Source: Glutinoglossum americanum (taxonomy: Eukaryota > Ascomycota > Geoglossomycetes > Geoglossales > Geoglossaceae). From it: a stretch of DNA of 64,000 bases. Under the pieces are notes generated by a model. That model was given only the letters and a program-made list of their open reading frames with translations, was not told where the DNA came from and did not search any database. The translations under genes and the position numbers were made by a program. How positions within the stretch are numbered: position 1 is the stretch's first letter; every line of letters begins with the position of its first letter. Positions 1 through 12,630 of this stretch are shown one piece after another. Location of the stretch: the NCBI GenBank assembly GCA_020080175.1, contig JAGHQL010000076.1, positions 53,152-117,151 on the forward strand, written 5' to 3'.

Positions 1-1663
1 TCATCAACTAGTCGCCGGCTTGTGTTGCGCATGTCCGTCAAGTCTTCCTCAGCGAATTCGCTACCAAATGGAGTAGGTAGTTCGCAGGGGGAGTCTGGGA
101 CGCTAGAATCTCCATTGATGGAACTGAAGTAGGCAGACATGGGTGAATTGAGAGTATTGGCGGATGATGGAGAATAAGCAGCTGATGAGTTGCTGTAGAT
201 TGAAAAATGGCTCCGGGGCTCCTGATCCATCCTTGGGATTCTCTCCCGGATATGCAAGGGCTCAGGCTTGAGAGCGGTATGATGACCAAAAGTCATGTCA
301 GGGATGTTCGGACTGAGGCATTCGGAGGATGAGTCTTCGTTGAAAGAGGGTTTTCTAGGTGGCGGAGGCTTGAGAGCAGTAGGGATAACATACTCTGGTT
401 CCGGCGATGCCTGGAAATCCAGGTCGAAATCTTCGTTCTCATCTTCTTCCACAATGATTTCGACGGGAAGGGGGGGTAATGGTAAATCGAGAATGGGGTT
501 GCGTGATGGGGATAGATCTCTTGACGTGGCCCGAACCGGTGAAACATCCACTGAAGGAACCACTGGATGAAATCTGAGAGGAGATTTTGGTGGACGAGTT
601 TCGGTTGGGTTTCCGGAGCGTATTGGAGAGTGTGTTTGGGGTAATACACTAGCAGGAGATGTAGGTGATGGGGTCCTGGAGAAAGCAGATATTGGGATGC
701 AGTGACGTCCCTCATCAGATCGACTGATGAGTACGGGATTACCAATCTTCAAGTCTCTGGTTTCACCTCCATAATCGCGTTCGCTCTCGTTGTCCGAGCC
801 TCTTGTGTTGAGGAATGCTGCACGAAGCGAGTTGGTGCGGGAAAAGGATTTCATGGCGCCGCTATCCGTAACGGATCGCTTCCGAGTAAAAGGTGAATTT
901 CGGGCTTTAGCACTTGGGCTGCCGCTTGGTATTGGTGAGCTGTGTCCTTGCCTGGCTCGCCAAGGACTAACGGGCCTCCTCCTGAGGGAGGCTGGAGAGG
1001 TTGAGAGCCGTGGGGGCTTAGGTTTTGGTGCAGGGCGCGGTTGTGTATACTTATCAGCAGGATTCAAGGTAAGTTGTCCTAAGCTGCTAGATCGGCCATG
1101 GTTTCTGTGATGCTCTGACCCGGTCTCGATAGGAACATCTAGTATATTTGTGGGTTGGCCGGGAAGGAATGGACAGGAATTTGTTGAAGGCTGCGTCGGA
1201 TTGTGTATCTCTATCTCGCCATCGAGCTCAAACTGCAAAATGCAAAATTATGTCAGTGAGCATTTAAGATATGGAGGGGATGTGCTAAACTCACGTAGTA
1301 CCAATATTTCCCGCCCATTTTTAAACCCCCATCTCTCTTCCTTCCGCGAACGTCTAGCTCACCATCACAAATAATATTTTCGAAAGTATGGCACCCTTTC
1401 CAATGGCCTCGGCCTTTCCGTACATCTTTCTCCATGGGGTAGCGCTTCTTGAAATTATCCCAAGATCCGACAAGATGAGCGGAATTTATATTCGGAGGTG
1501 TTTGTCTGAGGGAAGTCAATAAATTGGGTTCTCAAAAAAGGATGTTTCCGAAGGTGCATATCACTCACAGCATAAATGTGAAGAGAGCCGTATTGGGGTC
1601 CATATTGAAGATATCGGTTCTGGACAGGTACAAACCCTCGTAACGAGATATATCTTCCGCTTG
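1..1663 (-). CDS. AMPK-beta/CBM48-like carbohydrate-recognition protein, partial (runs off left edge)
   Basis: Three exons join in phase: 1569-1663, 1295-1505 and 1-1232, with introns of 63 and 62 nt (both gtgagt donors). The last exon stays open through to base 1, so the C-terminus is missing. The N-terminal part reads ALFTFML, LVGSWDNF, CHTFENIICDGE, GGLKMGG and YWYYFELDGE. The G-S-W-D-N-F turn is typical of the glycogen-binding module of AMPK beta subunits and of a conserved group of ascomycete proteins. The rest is a Pro/Ser/Arg-rich, probably disordered tail. The exon at 1663 starts after a CAG acceptor in phase 0, so at least one upstream exon, with the start codon, lies beyond 1664; I could not place it. 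Role inferred: glycogen or carbohydrate-linked scaffold or regulator. The kinase-interacting C-terminal domain of true AMPK beta is not seen. The exon joins are firm; the function is tentative. Confidence 0.72.
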
Positions 1664-3843
1664 CTGGTGTCAATTAATTCGTGGAGGCCAGAGCGTCGAG
1701 GACCAGCCTAGACAAATCGAGATAGATAAACAAGGAAAGGTCGCAAAACGATGGTCGTAAATTAAGTATTAATGTCGAGCCTGGTCCGCCGGCGGGCCGA
1801 TCAGAGCTATGTTCTTTATTTCGGGGTAAAGAAGGTTGAGTTCGAAGTACCAGCTCGAAACCAAAAAATAAAAAGACAAACGTACAGCAAAATATTCTAG
1901 AATGGAAGAACCAAAACAGCCCCAGACCCACAATGACACCACGGCCCTCCGAATGTCACTTGGGAGCTGGTTGTGTATTATAGTCCTGCCAGCCGACCGT
2001 TGTGTGGGGTACTCGACTCGGAATCCTGGTAAGGGATGATTAGAGGGACATTTAATCGCATGGGTGACACCGCAAGAGGCAGGAAGGATAGCCGAAGGCA
2101 AGACGCCTTTTGTTGCGAACCCTTCGATAAATTCTTTGAGTATTGGGTGCGACAACCAGTGAAAACACACGAGAGAGCTAAAAGTATCGCAGGAGCCGTC
2201 TTCGTGTTTCGTCTACGCTGCGGGGATAGGAATCTGCTCGTTTTCAATCTCGCGCGCGCGCCTACTGACGGGAAGTGTTTAAGGAACTCATCCTGGGGGC
2301 AGGTTTCGAAGGATATATATCGGGAATGGGGGGGCGAAAGAGGAGAACGCTAACCGTTCGAGGCCGAAGAGCTGGCTTCTCCACCCAAGTAGGCTTGGAC
2401 TAGGAACCAATTCGAGGGAGCGTAGCGCCATGTGGACGGGGTTGGAAGTTCATTACAGGAGCAAGGAACGGGACGTGCACCGGGATATTGGATGGATTTT
2501 GCTGACGATGATCTATTCTGGCCAATATCAGCCAACCAGGCGCAGGATCGTTGGGATTCTCGAACATACAACAAGCCAGGAATCGTCACCCACAGCAGCT
2601 TGTGCAACCATTAGTGCCCTATTAGGGCCATCGGCCGGTTTCCTTTGACGCCTGTTGGCCAGCCTTTGACAGGCGGTCATGCCGCCTCAGCCCTCTTGGC
2701 TGCCAGGGTCAAGGAAGCGAATAGACACGAACAGCCCTGGGACTGTAAGCGAACGCATTGGGTTGGTTTGGTCGGAGCTCGATCTCTCGATCTCTCGTTG
2801 GGCCAAGAAGGGCTGAGCTCGCGTTCGGGAATCGCCCTGAACCTGATCAGGAACTCACCCATTGTATCGACCCGTATCCGTTTGTCTTCCATAATATGGG
2901 AACTAGCTCAACGCATCTTACAGCCAACTTACATCATTTTACTGTATCCAGAATCCTTTGCAATGACAGTTTGGCTCGAGGCCAAGGTTTTCAAGTTGTC
3001 AGCATGATCAGCGCCATGGCCAGCGCTTAAGACAGGCAGCCACCGCCACCAATACTTGTTCGGCCGTAGGAAACCCGGTCGATCACAGGTAACTGGACCC
3101 GCACCCCTTGACTCAAAATTAGAACATTCATGCAAAGGCTCCTTTGGCTATTTTTGAACAGATCCGTTTCTATCGAAATGTGAGCCGGAACAAGCCACCG
3201 GGAATGCGCTCGGAGAACCGACATCCAACTCCGACGATTTGTTCCCCATACTCTCTACTCGTGCTACGTAGTTCCCTTTCCCCACCGCGCCCGTATGACG
3301 ATTCCGTGCGACAAGTAGAGTATCAGATGTTATTGAGGGTTGTGGCAGCACCACCCAAATGTTACAGTGGCACAAAATATCCGCGAAAGCCGGAAATCCA
3401 TCAGATCTGTAGATGTTTAAGTGTGATTAGTGTAGTTTTGCGCAGAATCTTCTTGATGGTTGCACGTGAAAAAGACGCAACTTTGGGCATGTTACAAGTC
3501 ACGTGGCGGAACCACGGGATTTACGAGTAACGGCTTAAGGCACTCACTTAACATGCACCCTCTCTGGTTTAGGTGATGCTCATGGATTTGGGATTCCTTT
3601 GAGCCTTGGTGTTTTTTAAACAAGGAGGATATGAATCATGTTGGAACGAGGAAATCTGCATAGCAACGGCCGTTGCTCCCCCAACTAGCGAGCTTGTCGA
3701 CAACATGCGTGTATCCCGGTCGCGAGCCTCCGACCACTCTGACCATACACTCTGACCACCGCCACACCAGTACCAACCTTCTGGCTTCAGAACCTTCACC
3801 GGGCATTCCAACTGTGCAACTGCTATCACAAGAACGCATCTTT
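1664..3843. other. Intergenic, divergent promoter region
   Basis: This 2.2 kb separates the minus-strand carbohydrate-binding gene from the plus-strand coiled-coil gene. It should hold the unplaced 5' exon(s) of the former and both promoters. Short open frames exist on both strands, but none shows a recognisable motif or consistent splicing. No repeat or RNA gene was noticed. Confidence 0.5.
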
Positions 3844-5620
3844 ATGGATCCTCCTTTCAGGGTCTCAGCTACGCCAAGCACTCCTCTCTTCCCTATCTCA
3901 CCTGATCGCGCCAACAAACAACCAGTCAACCACGCGATCCCCAACTCCCCTTCGGCACCTACTTTATCATTCCACAGCCGCTCACGGAATAACTCTGATG
4001 TCCAGGGGAAAGTGGAAAAGTTCAACTCGCTAACTAAAGAGGCAAGTGAGCGGCGAAGGGCGAACGAAGCTGCCTTGAAGCGAGCCGTGGTTGGGAGGGA
4101 AGAGGCGGAAAACGAGACAAGACGGACGAAGGACGAACTGAAAAATCTTAAAATTGAACTGAATGAAGGTAAAGATAGAGAGAGAAAGGTGGGAGAACGG
4201 TTGGAAAGTGTTCTGGTAGGTCCGAGATCCTCATTATTGGGTAGTTCATCTCTGATAACTTGCTTGCCTACAGGAAGAATTACATCGTGTGAAGGAAACA
4301 CACAAGCATAGCATAACACTATATGAAAAAGAGGTTCGCCGGGCACGTAAAGAAGCGTTCAAATATTCCTCAGCGCTTGTCAAGTTACAGGAAGACCTCA
4401 AGGCGACTCGCATCTCGCTTCGCAATGCGCATAACGAGATCGAGGGCAGCAGGAACAAGACAGAGAAGCGGGAACAGGAGGCATTTGCTGCAAGATATAA
4501 GTTGATTGGCGTGCAGGAGGAATTGGCGAAGACGAAGGAGAGAGTTGAGGTAGTTGAACAAGAGAGAGATGCTCTGAAGACGAGTCTGAAAGAGGAAGAA
4601 GTAGCGCGCATCGCTGCAGAAGGAAGGATCTCTTTACCATCTCCAACGGAAGATGAGATGGGGGAATCATCTCCGCAGAAGGAGATAAGACCATTAACTC
4701 CTGTGGTTCCTGTGCTTGGCGATGATACCTATGAATTGGCGGCCGTCAAAGAAGAGCTGGGATCTGCAAAGACCAGAGCCATAAAAGCAGAGGAGATGGT
4801 GGATTTTATGCGAATGGAATGCCAATTCCGCTGCTGCTCATGCAGAGTTGCCGAATGGCATGACACAGGATACGTTCATGACGACACGTTGGCTAATGCG
4901 ATAGAGCATATACGGCAAGAAAGATACGAAACCCTATCATCGTTGGGTAGCGATAAGCCTTCGCCGGAAGATATATCCCGGATTCCCGAACCCCAAAATC
5001 ATCTCTCAGGGGAACCTACACAGGAACAGTCACAGCTGCTACAACAGCAACCCATCTCGGGTACACATGATATAGACGACCTTGTTCCTACTACACATGC
5101 GCCCGGGAACACTCTCACTGCGGAAAATTTCCGGAGCGGAGAGAATCTACGCCCTAACGAGGATAGAGAACCACACCCTGTTCCCCTCTCTCGACTCGAA
5201 AAATCACATTCTGACCCTACCACCACAAATCTCGACCATGAAGGCTCACTCCTTTCTCTCCTGAATGCTCCACACAGCCAACCTACATTCCAGCCACTCC
5301 ATCCCGAAGCACATACAGACGCTATCCTTACCTCGCCAGAGGGTTCCAGCACTCCAAACGCCATCACGACGGGAACTATCCTAACTCACCCCCATACTGC
5401 AGAAATACTCGCCACTTCTCCCATAACCACGACAACCACCATTCCAATACAAGACACTGCCACCAGCGCAACGCCGCCGGTATTGAGTCCAGCCACTATG
5501 AGTCGCGAGGAAGCGCTGGAGCAGATACGCCGCCGGAGGGGGCGTACGAAGAGTATTGCTGCGGTGGGCACGCCGAAGTCGAATATGCCGAGGAGGGATA
5601 TAAGCGCACCTGCAAAATGA
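3844..5620 (+). CDS. Conserved ascomycete coiled-coil protein
   Basis: Two exons, 3844-4215 and 4274-5620, join in phase 0 across a 58-nt intron (gtaggt donor, ctacag acceptor), giving about 572 aa. ATG 3844 is the first in-frame ATG. The N-terminal 60 residues are Ser/Pro-rich. Residues about 60-240 form a long coiled coil rich in Glu/Lys/Arg heptads (for example REEAENETRRTKDEL and RARKEAFKYSSALVKLQ). A second helical part contains a Cys-rich patch, MECQFRCCSCRVAEWHDTG. The C-terminal 200 residues are Pro/Ser/Thr-rich and end in a basic tail (RRRRGRTKS). The layout suggests a cytoskeletal, spindle-pole or structural adaptor protein, but no named family can be assigned from sequence alone. 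The conserved FRCCSCR patch might bind metal. The gene model is solid. Confidence 0.8.
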
Positions 5621-6317
5621 TAGATGGGTCGAGGGGTGGGATGCTGGAGTGAGTGAGGATAGTGAAATGTAGATCGAACACTGAATGCGGTCCCGTACCT
5701 TACCTCCTTCACTCATGAGCTCAACTACCTCGACATATCCTCACGTTACGGATACGCCTTGTTTTGCATTCTTTAAGCAACTGGAGCCTTAGCTATCGGT
5801 GCATCCGGGTGTTTCAGCGGGGTGAACTCCTTATATACCTTAGTGATATTTTTCCCTACTCTCTTTCTAGCTTTATTGTTTTTGTTTTATTCCATTTTGT
5901 GTAGAAGAGTTTACGGGAATGAGCTCGTTTCCCGGGCAAGGACTGGCTCTTCCCACTTTGTTATTTCTGCCTCGGTGGTTTCCATTCGTGTAGATAAACA
6001 AATTTTGTATGGAATTAGTTATGCAAATAATGTCACTATCTTCAATTGTCTGTTTCGACGTTTGAAAAACCCTGACGCCCTGGTTATGGGGGATTGGAAT
6101 TTTCGGTTTCCTCCCGGGGTAACATGTAAAGAGGTTTATTGAATTTTCGGCACGATCTCTTCTTCGTCTCTGTGAAGTGAGACAGCTATGTGAAAGACAG
6201 TAGCAGCAGAATACACCCTTGAAGAAGCAGCCCAGGCCATGACAAAAGGTCGTATAGGGCCCCATGCCGGGCCTCCGTTCGCCGCAACCCCCAGCACAAA
6301 ACCAATACCAAACCCCT
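5621..6317. other. Intergenic, convergent 3' region
   Basis: This stretch lies between the stops of the coiled-coil gene (+) and RPS5 (-). It holds T-rich 3'-UTR-like sequence. No gene, repeat or RNA was recognised. Confidence 0.6.
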
Positions 6318-7247
6318 TTACCGATTGCTCTTTGCCACACGCTCCAACTCATCCTTCTTCTTAATAGCATATGAATTGCTGCTTCCCTTCGCCGCGTTGA
6401 TCAGTTCTTCAGCTAGACACTCAGCAACACTTTTAACGTTCCGGAAGGCAGCCTCGCGAGCGCCGATGGTGAGGAGGGCGATAGCCTGGTTGACACGACG
6501 GAGGGGGGAGACGTCGACAGCTTGGCGGCGCACGGTGCCGGCGGAACCGATACGGGTTGAGTCTTCGCGTGGACCACAGTTTACGATGGCATCGACGGCT
6601 ACTTGGATGGGATTTTGGTCGGTCATGATGTGGATCTGTTTATTGAATAGGGTAAGTTCCGCTTGAAATTGATATCCGAGGATATTGAGTATTTTTTTCG
6701 GGAGAACGAGAGAGTGGGTTAACGTACAACTTCAAAGGCGTGAGCTACTATCCGGACAGCCATGAGCTTCTTGCCGTTGTTACGACCGTTCATCATCAGG
6801 GAATTCGTTAGGCGCTCGATGATAGGGCATTGTGCCTTTCGGAAACGCTTGACGGCATAGCGACCAGCGGAGTGGGAGATGTAGACAGGTGCGCGGATCT
6901 GGATGTAGTCGCTATGTGAAAATAAATATCAGCCTCTTGAATTTCGAAGAAATATCTGAAATCGCTTCAGGCACGCGGTGGTCTTGAAGCTCCATGTCCA
7001 TGCCACATTACAGAAAAATATTCCTCTCTTTCTCCCTGCCCCAGCTAAACCAACCCGCACATCTTGCACCATGAAGGTATTCATTAAGGGAATAGGAACC
7101 CTACGTCAAAGAGATATCTCGAATCTCAACATCCTCATAACTCCACTTATTAAACAGCTTGACGCTGCCAATTTCCTCAACCACATCTTTGGGAAGCACC
7201 TGGTAGCTGCTTGGATTCTCTACATCAACTTCTCCATTGTCGGACAT
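6318..7247 (-). CDS. RPS5: 40S ribosomal protein S5 (uS7)
   Basis: Three exons on the minus strand, 7105-7247, 6728-6911 and 6318-6635, give 214 aa, the usual length for eukaryotic uS7. Intron 1 (193 nt, gtaggg/atag) splits the Thr codon of ISLT|DYIQIR. Intron 2 (92 nt, gtacgt/cag) lies between HAFEV and IHIMTDQNP. The protein carries the near-invariant uS7 signatures [58 protein letters not shown] and [21 protein letters not shown]. It binds the 3' major domain of 18S rRNA in the small-subunit head near the mRNA exit channel. The start at 7247 ([13 protein letters not shown]) fits fungal homologues. Function is essentially certain. Confidence 0.97.
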
Positions 7248-8317
7248 GTTGGCGACTCTGTTGTCGTCTGTGAGAATGAGTTGGAGAGGGATGTTGGACC
7301 TTACTGATCGGCTTTAGTGAGGGGAGGTTCGCTTAGTCCTGAGACTGGTGATTTGCACGGCTCTTAGGGCTGACCCTCTTTGTCCGGGTTCGCTTAAACT
7401 CTGCCCCAATTGGTCGGAAGTGTGTGATTCATCTGTTGACCCTTAGTCATAACTATGCATCTCCCTTTTGTACAGAGTTGATATTTTGTGAGGCGTTGTT
7501 ATTTAATGGCACCAGCTTTCTTAGATTTCTTTACAACGGCAACCATTTAATAAATTGACCATTATCCTGACAGCTTACTAACTTGCTGCTTTGGGTCCAG
7601 AATGAAAAAACTCGGAGACTCCCTGCATACGACCCCCCTGCCCTGTCTACATTCTAATAAACAGGTTTATTGGACCAATCAGCCCACGACAACGGTGTCC
7701 TAGCACCATGCATGAGGGCAAAGGATACGTCCGAATACAACTACCTTGCACAACAAAGTGGGAAGTCCGCTGGATGAGCATGCACCATGCGAGCTAAAAT
7801 TCGGACTCAGTTATCGGGTTTCCGGCGCCAAGAAATTACTGGGACTAGGATGTAAATTGGTTTTTATTGAGGTAGTTGATCAGACATTCCATGCTGACTT
7901 GAGCGTCAAATCCACCCCTTAGAATATAATCATCCAAGTCTCTCAAAAGGCAATCCTAGCGTGGTTAACCTAAGGGTTTTAACTGCACAGGAGACACCGT
8001 GGGAATTAAGCGGAAGCCGCCAGATCTAGAGTCATGATAAAGGATCATCCAGTGTAAATAGCTCCAATTAACCGAGAGTTATTCTCAAATAGTGGTGGAA
8101 GAGAAGCGATAATATATACAGCTACAAACCGAAATTAAAGAGACCGGCAGTCCATCTCTCCCTAATTGTGCCCTCCTAAGGTCCCATTTTCGTGCCTATT
8201 GAAGAAATGGATACTTTGATTGCCGGGAGCGTAAATTGAAAACACATGAATTGCATGCTCGCGTCGGAACCAACTGTCCGATCGGCAGTGGTAGATTTGC
8301 TCCATGACCGATATCGT
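7248..8317. other. Intergenic, RPS5 promoter side
   Basis: About 1.1 kb lies upstream of RPS5 (-) and downstream of the GPI-protein gene (-). No open frame of note, repeat or RNA gene was recognised. The part next to 7248 should contain the RPS5 promoter; no specific box was identified. Confidence 0.55.
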
Positions 8318-9227
8318 CTAGAATAAGACAAACATAACCAGAGCACCAGCAACAACGGCAAAGGTTGGTTTATTGTCAGAAGCACTGCCAAGGAAGGGCT
8401 TCGCGGTAATGCTTGGGTAGGTGCTAGCAATTGGTGAAACCATGATAGTTGAGAAAATCGGAACGATAGGGGCTGACGGGGCTGGAAGAGGGATAGTCGT
8501 ACCCGGTGGGGGCGAAGGATAGGGAGGAACAAGAGCCGAAGAAATTATTGGAATTGGGATTGGCGATTTCGGTGGCGATGGGGGGGGCGCAACGACAGTC
8601 GGGATGGTGCTAGGTGGAGGAGGTGGAGGAGTCACCGGAGCTAGGGGAGTCGGGTAGACTATTGTTGGGCAGATTGTTGTCGTCGTGTAGGTGATTGTTT
8701 GCGTTACCGTCACTGGTGAAGTGTAGGCGACAGCCGAAGAAATGAAGGTTGTGTAAAACACAGGACATGTCGTGGTGGTGATCACAGTGGTTTTAGTTAT
8801 ATAAACTGTGGTTGGGTGGACGACTGTCTTCGTTTCCGTTGGCTTCACATCCACGACTGTGGGCACGATTGTGGTACAAATCGAAGTGGTGTAGTAAATG
8901 TGAGTCTTGGTAGTTCCACTTTTGGTCTCAGTCACTGTCACCGGGCAGGTAGTCGTTGAGATTAGGGTGACTGTGGTGGTAGACGTGATCATGGGTGGGC
9001 TTGTTAGACCCAGATGTTTCGATGAGCTCGAAGAAGTGGGGGTAGTGCTGGTCGTGCAAGGTGTTGACAGGTGCGTTGGTATATAAGGGCTTATTGGCTG
9101 CCATTAGCTTCGTTATGTTCGGAGGTTGTCACACACGAGCAACTACATACATAGTAAAGTCCTCGGGGGCAGCCCATGCGGCAGCGAAGGTAGCAAATGC
9201 CAAAGCAACGAAAGCCAATTTAACCAT
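8318..9227 (-). CDS. Secreted Thr/Pro-rich GPI-anchored cell-wall protein
   Basis: Exon 1 at 9151-9227 encodes a clear signal peptide (MVKLAFVALAFATFAAAWAA). Exon 2 at 8318-9047 joins in phase through a consensus gtatgt donor and a gaccag acceptor (103-nt intron), giving about 268 aa. An alternative acceptor some 40 nt earlier is possible. The mature protein is dominated by Thr/Ser/Val stretches with three repeats around T-T-T-C-P (STTTCPVTVT, TTTTCPVFYT, TTTTICPTIVY), then a Pro-rich stem. The C-terminus has a small-residue region followed by a hydrophobic tail (FAVVAGALVMFVLF), the classic pattern of a GPI-attachment signal. Such proteins are heavily O-mannosylated and sit in the wall or plasma membrane, often as adhesin-like or structural proteins. 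The exact role is unknown. Confidence 0.8.
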
Positions 9228-10393
9228 CTCCGCAGAACGTAAGAGCGACTGTTGAGGGATTTCGGATCAGTCGAACGAGAGACTCGAGTAGTAAACGACA
9301 GAAATAAACGACAGTAACAGGCGGACCGTAGCGAGCGAGTTATTCCTGTAAAAGAAGTTGGAGATGAATGAGTGCAAAGGGACTGGATGTATGGTAAAAA
9401 AAAAGGCGAAGTTGGAGAGGGATATATTATATTGGCAAGCTGGAAAGCAGAAGATAAACCTGCTCGGAGACAATTGGCCTAAACCATGTCTGCATGGTAG
9501 AGGTAACATAGTAGAAAGTTATTGAGCAAGGACGCGTGTGACGCAACCGAAGGCGCATGGGGAAAGTGAGTTGCGATAGTCTAGCTGACCTGCAGCAGCA
9601 ACAAACAAGATGGCATGATGATGATGGCATAATTGACTGATCGACCCATTGGTAACGAAGTTTGCCAGCATGCACATACAGGTGAAATCTCCTAGTGACT
9701 ATCCCATCATTGCACGGCATGGAGAGATCCCAGCCAGCCCCACAGGGAGAGGTAGTTGGGAGGCATGAAGATCCCGAGACAACGCGAGTAGGTACAGGAG
9801 AAGATAGAACCCGATTGCACAGCTTTTAGCATTTAGTTGCCACTGTACTACAGGGCGATTCGAATTCCGCCCGCCTGCTTCCGTTGGCAAGGGGGACAAT
9901 ACGAGAATGGTCGTCTTCCCAGGAACAGCCTGCAACCCATTGTCCTGGAGCATGCACGGCGGTTCGTTTGCGGTAACGTTGCACAAAATGATCGGGCCAA
10001 TCACAATAGTATCCGTCTCGCTAACAGAGAATCGAGGCAGCGGCGCTAATAATAACCACCTGTGGCACGCGAACAATTACTACATGTACTTGGTACTTGG
10101 AGTTGTACCAGCTAACCAGATCCAGATCCATATGCGGTTGCATTGTGTTTAACTGTGTAAGCAATGACGAACCTCTCGCCCAAAGGTCCAGGCTTTCCTT
10201 GTCGTTCGATGCGTTGCTGGTGATGTAACTAAAGCTTGCAATCATTTTCATGGTGCAATAGCTTCGTAGATGTGAGAATGATCGGTGGATTGATTGCCGG
10301 ATAGTTCTCTGAAAGCGAAAAGGTAAACTAACCAGTATCCGGAGCGAGTGCGGAATTTTTGAAGATCACATCGAATGCTATGGTGTAATGCTG
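9228..10393. other. Intergenic, promoter of the GPI-protein gene
   Basis: About 1.2 kb lies between the 5' end of the GPI-protein gene and the 3' end of DML1, both on the minus strand. Short open frames are present but have no motif, no consistent codon pattern and no splice support. No repeat was recognised. Confidence 0.55.
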
Positions 10394-12289
10394 TCAGTCA
10401 TCATCCTCGTCAGATCCACTGTCCCACCCTTCCTGATATGCTTCGCGAATTTCGCCGAGTTCATTCAATAGCGCTTCGCGCTCGTCTAGCCCTGCCAGCC
10501 GTCCGACTATCGATTGAGCGGATTTGATTTGGGCGGACACCGATGATGTGGTTGAGAGTGAAGTATGTACGGCAAAAGGACCTGTAGAACGGGTATGCTG
10601 GGGCTCCTGGCCCCAGAATAGACGTGGACTACTATCGAGAAATGGTTGTACGAGGGTGGTACTGTACCTAAAAGTTTAGTTAGTCCTGCAGCAGCTTTTG
10701 TTTCCCTCTGCAGGAAAAAGTGTGGGGTTTAACCTTTGTACAACAGGAAGTCCTGCCAGCCGCTGTGGCAGTTGGTGAGTGCTATCCGGCGAAGACATGC
10801 TAGCCTCTGTGCTGCGGACCACTTCTACTTGTCCGAACGTATGGACCTTGGAAGAAGTCCCTCTCGAGGACCGCTCCATTTCTCTAGGCGAGAGGTCCAT
10901 GTCGAGCACAGCGGGACCTGTAGGAATCGCATCTTCTTTGTTGGGATTCCTTAGTTCCCTCGAATCAGTCGCCGCAACTGCGGGATTTGTAGGGCTCTGC
11001 GAATGGAACCCAGGCTTCAAAACGCTCAGTTGAAGACACGCGATTTTCTGATTCCCATTGACATTTAGAAACCCTTCTATTTGCGATAAAGTTACCTGCT
11101 TTTCTCGAGAGGCTTTGAGCCGTGACGGAAGTGTCATGGTTTCTAGAGCAGTAGAGAACAACGCTGACCTATGCCACTCTGAGTTCCGATCAAGAGAAAC
11201 ATATGGCGGTAGAGGCCTTGGCGGAACCGCGAGGGGGATATAGAGAGAAGCTTGTGGTGATATGCCCTGAAGCGATCTTGCGAGATTCAAGATCTTCGAC
11301 TGGTGCTTTTCCTAGAGGAGAGTTAGTCCACCAGCTGTAGCAGCCACAGGGCCACCCCACAGTGTTGGTATTCACTGGCCAGGGGCTTGGTAGGACCACG
11401 AATTACTCACTCTGCTAATTTGGCGATCATTTCCCAGCCCCCAAACCCATATACTCGTCTTCCCGAATTCATCTCTCAAACGTTCCAAGTACCGAGCTGC
11501 GAACCCTCCCCAGGCATCATCTACCCCAGTTATGACTTGTAATGCCTGTAACTGATCGCTCTCTTCCGCAAAAGGCCGTAAGTCACGGTCGAGGAGGTCG
11601 TGTTCCTTGTCCAGACTGTAGAACAATTCTTCTCCGATGCCCCACTTCTCGAACGGCATTAGTACCGAGTTGAGCTCGAACTCGTCAAGCTGAATGACGG
11701 AGCGAGGGTGGTAGAATACCCGGTTGAAGTCAGACCAGTATCGAATCGTTCCGGTGGTTAGTTCTGGAGGTTCTAATCCTTCATCGAGACTCCGTTGATA
11801 TGGATGTTGTTCTATTGGCGTAATCTGCTGAATTATAGGCTGACCATCCCTACCTTATATCTTCACGATTAACCACCTGTTCCGCGATGTAATACCACTT
11901 CCTTCCACAGGTCGCATGGGGGCTGGGTCCCGCCTAATAATTGCGAGAGGCACTCGTCTGACTTACCACAGTCCCTTCGGCAGAGCCTTCCCCTCTTCAA
12001 TCTCGTATAGTGCATTGATTTTCTTGAGAGAGCCAAACCCGCCTTTCAAATCATATATCAATGTTCTCGGCATGAATGTTTCCGTCCCGCCAGCACCGAT
12101 ACCGGGCCTGAAATGAATGTCATGGTTGAGTGGTCCCTCCTCTCCATCATATGTGAAATACGATTCCTTTTGTTATGAGCACTTGAATTAAACGAGCCAT
12201 CATACAGCTTGCCTTACCTGGGTATTCCAAAAGTGGGTCGCCAGGTAGTTGCTGGTCTGGCCAAGCTGGAGAGTAATGATCTCGTGCAT
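10394..12289 (-). CDS. DML1: DML1/Misato family tubulin-like protein
   Basis: Five exons, 12218-12289, 11967-12166, 11411-11849, 10734-11311 and 10394-10667, join in consistent phase to 520 aa, matching the family length. The N-terminus [20 protein letters not shown] is the tubulin/FtsZ-like Misato opening. Further hallmarks are [50 protein letters not shown]-type sequence ([12 protein letters not shown]), [19 protein letters not shown] and KTSIWVWGL. The C-terminus ends in an acidic tail ([16 protein letters not shown]), as in fungal DML1. In yeast the protein is linked to mitochondrial DNA inheritance and mitochondrial shape. The last intron has a weak GTTAAA donor but is required by phase and by the conserved C-terminus. 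Introns are 51, 117, 99 and 66 nt. Confidence 0.95.
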
Positions 12290-12399
12290 AGCGTTGGGTA
12301 GAGTAGAATATTAGCAGCTACTCGAAATACTTGCGAGTTCGCCGGTAAGCGAGAACCTACCCCTCAATTCAACCCGGTAGCCTCACCCCGGTATGGTCA

Positions 12400-12630
12400 T
12401 AAAACTTTGCATAGACACTCTTTAGCATATAGATAGTCTAAGCAAAATATAATTCCAAACTGACAACTATTGCATGTGTGACAATAAAATTTACAATGTA
12501 AACAACAATTTGATGTTAGAACTTGTAAAATATTATGGGTATTTAAAGTTATTAAAATAATTAGCAAGATATTTAAAAAATTTAGTGGGGCTACAAAACA
12601 ATAAAATAGTATAATAAAGTAAATTACTAG
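12400..12630. other. AT-rich block
   Basis: About 230 bp of very AT-rich DNA (runs of TTAAAGTTATTAAAATAATT type) is inserted between ordinary-composition flanks and abuts the ABC-transporter relic. It is compatible with a RIP-mutated transposon scrap, but nothing in it can be identified. Confidence 0.45.

Noticed and set aside
2645-3030. Open frames between the first two genes
   Set aside because: Low-complexity readings with no motif, overlapping frames on both strands and no splice support; promoter DNA is the simpler reading.
5822-6142. Plus-strand frame after the coiled-coil gene
   Set aside because: Hydrophobic, T-rich reading of 3'-UTR-like DNA; no conserved motif and it lies in a convergent 3' region.
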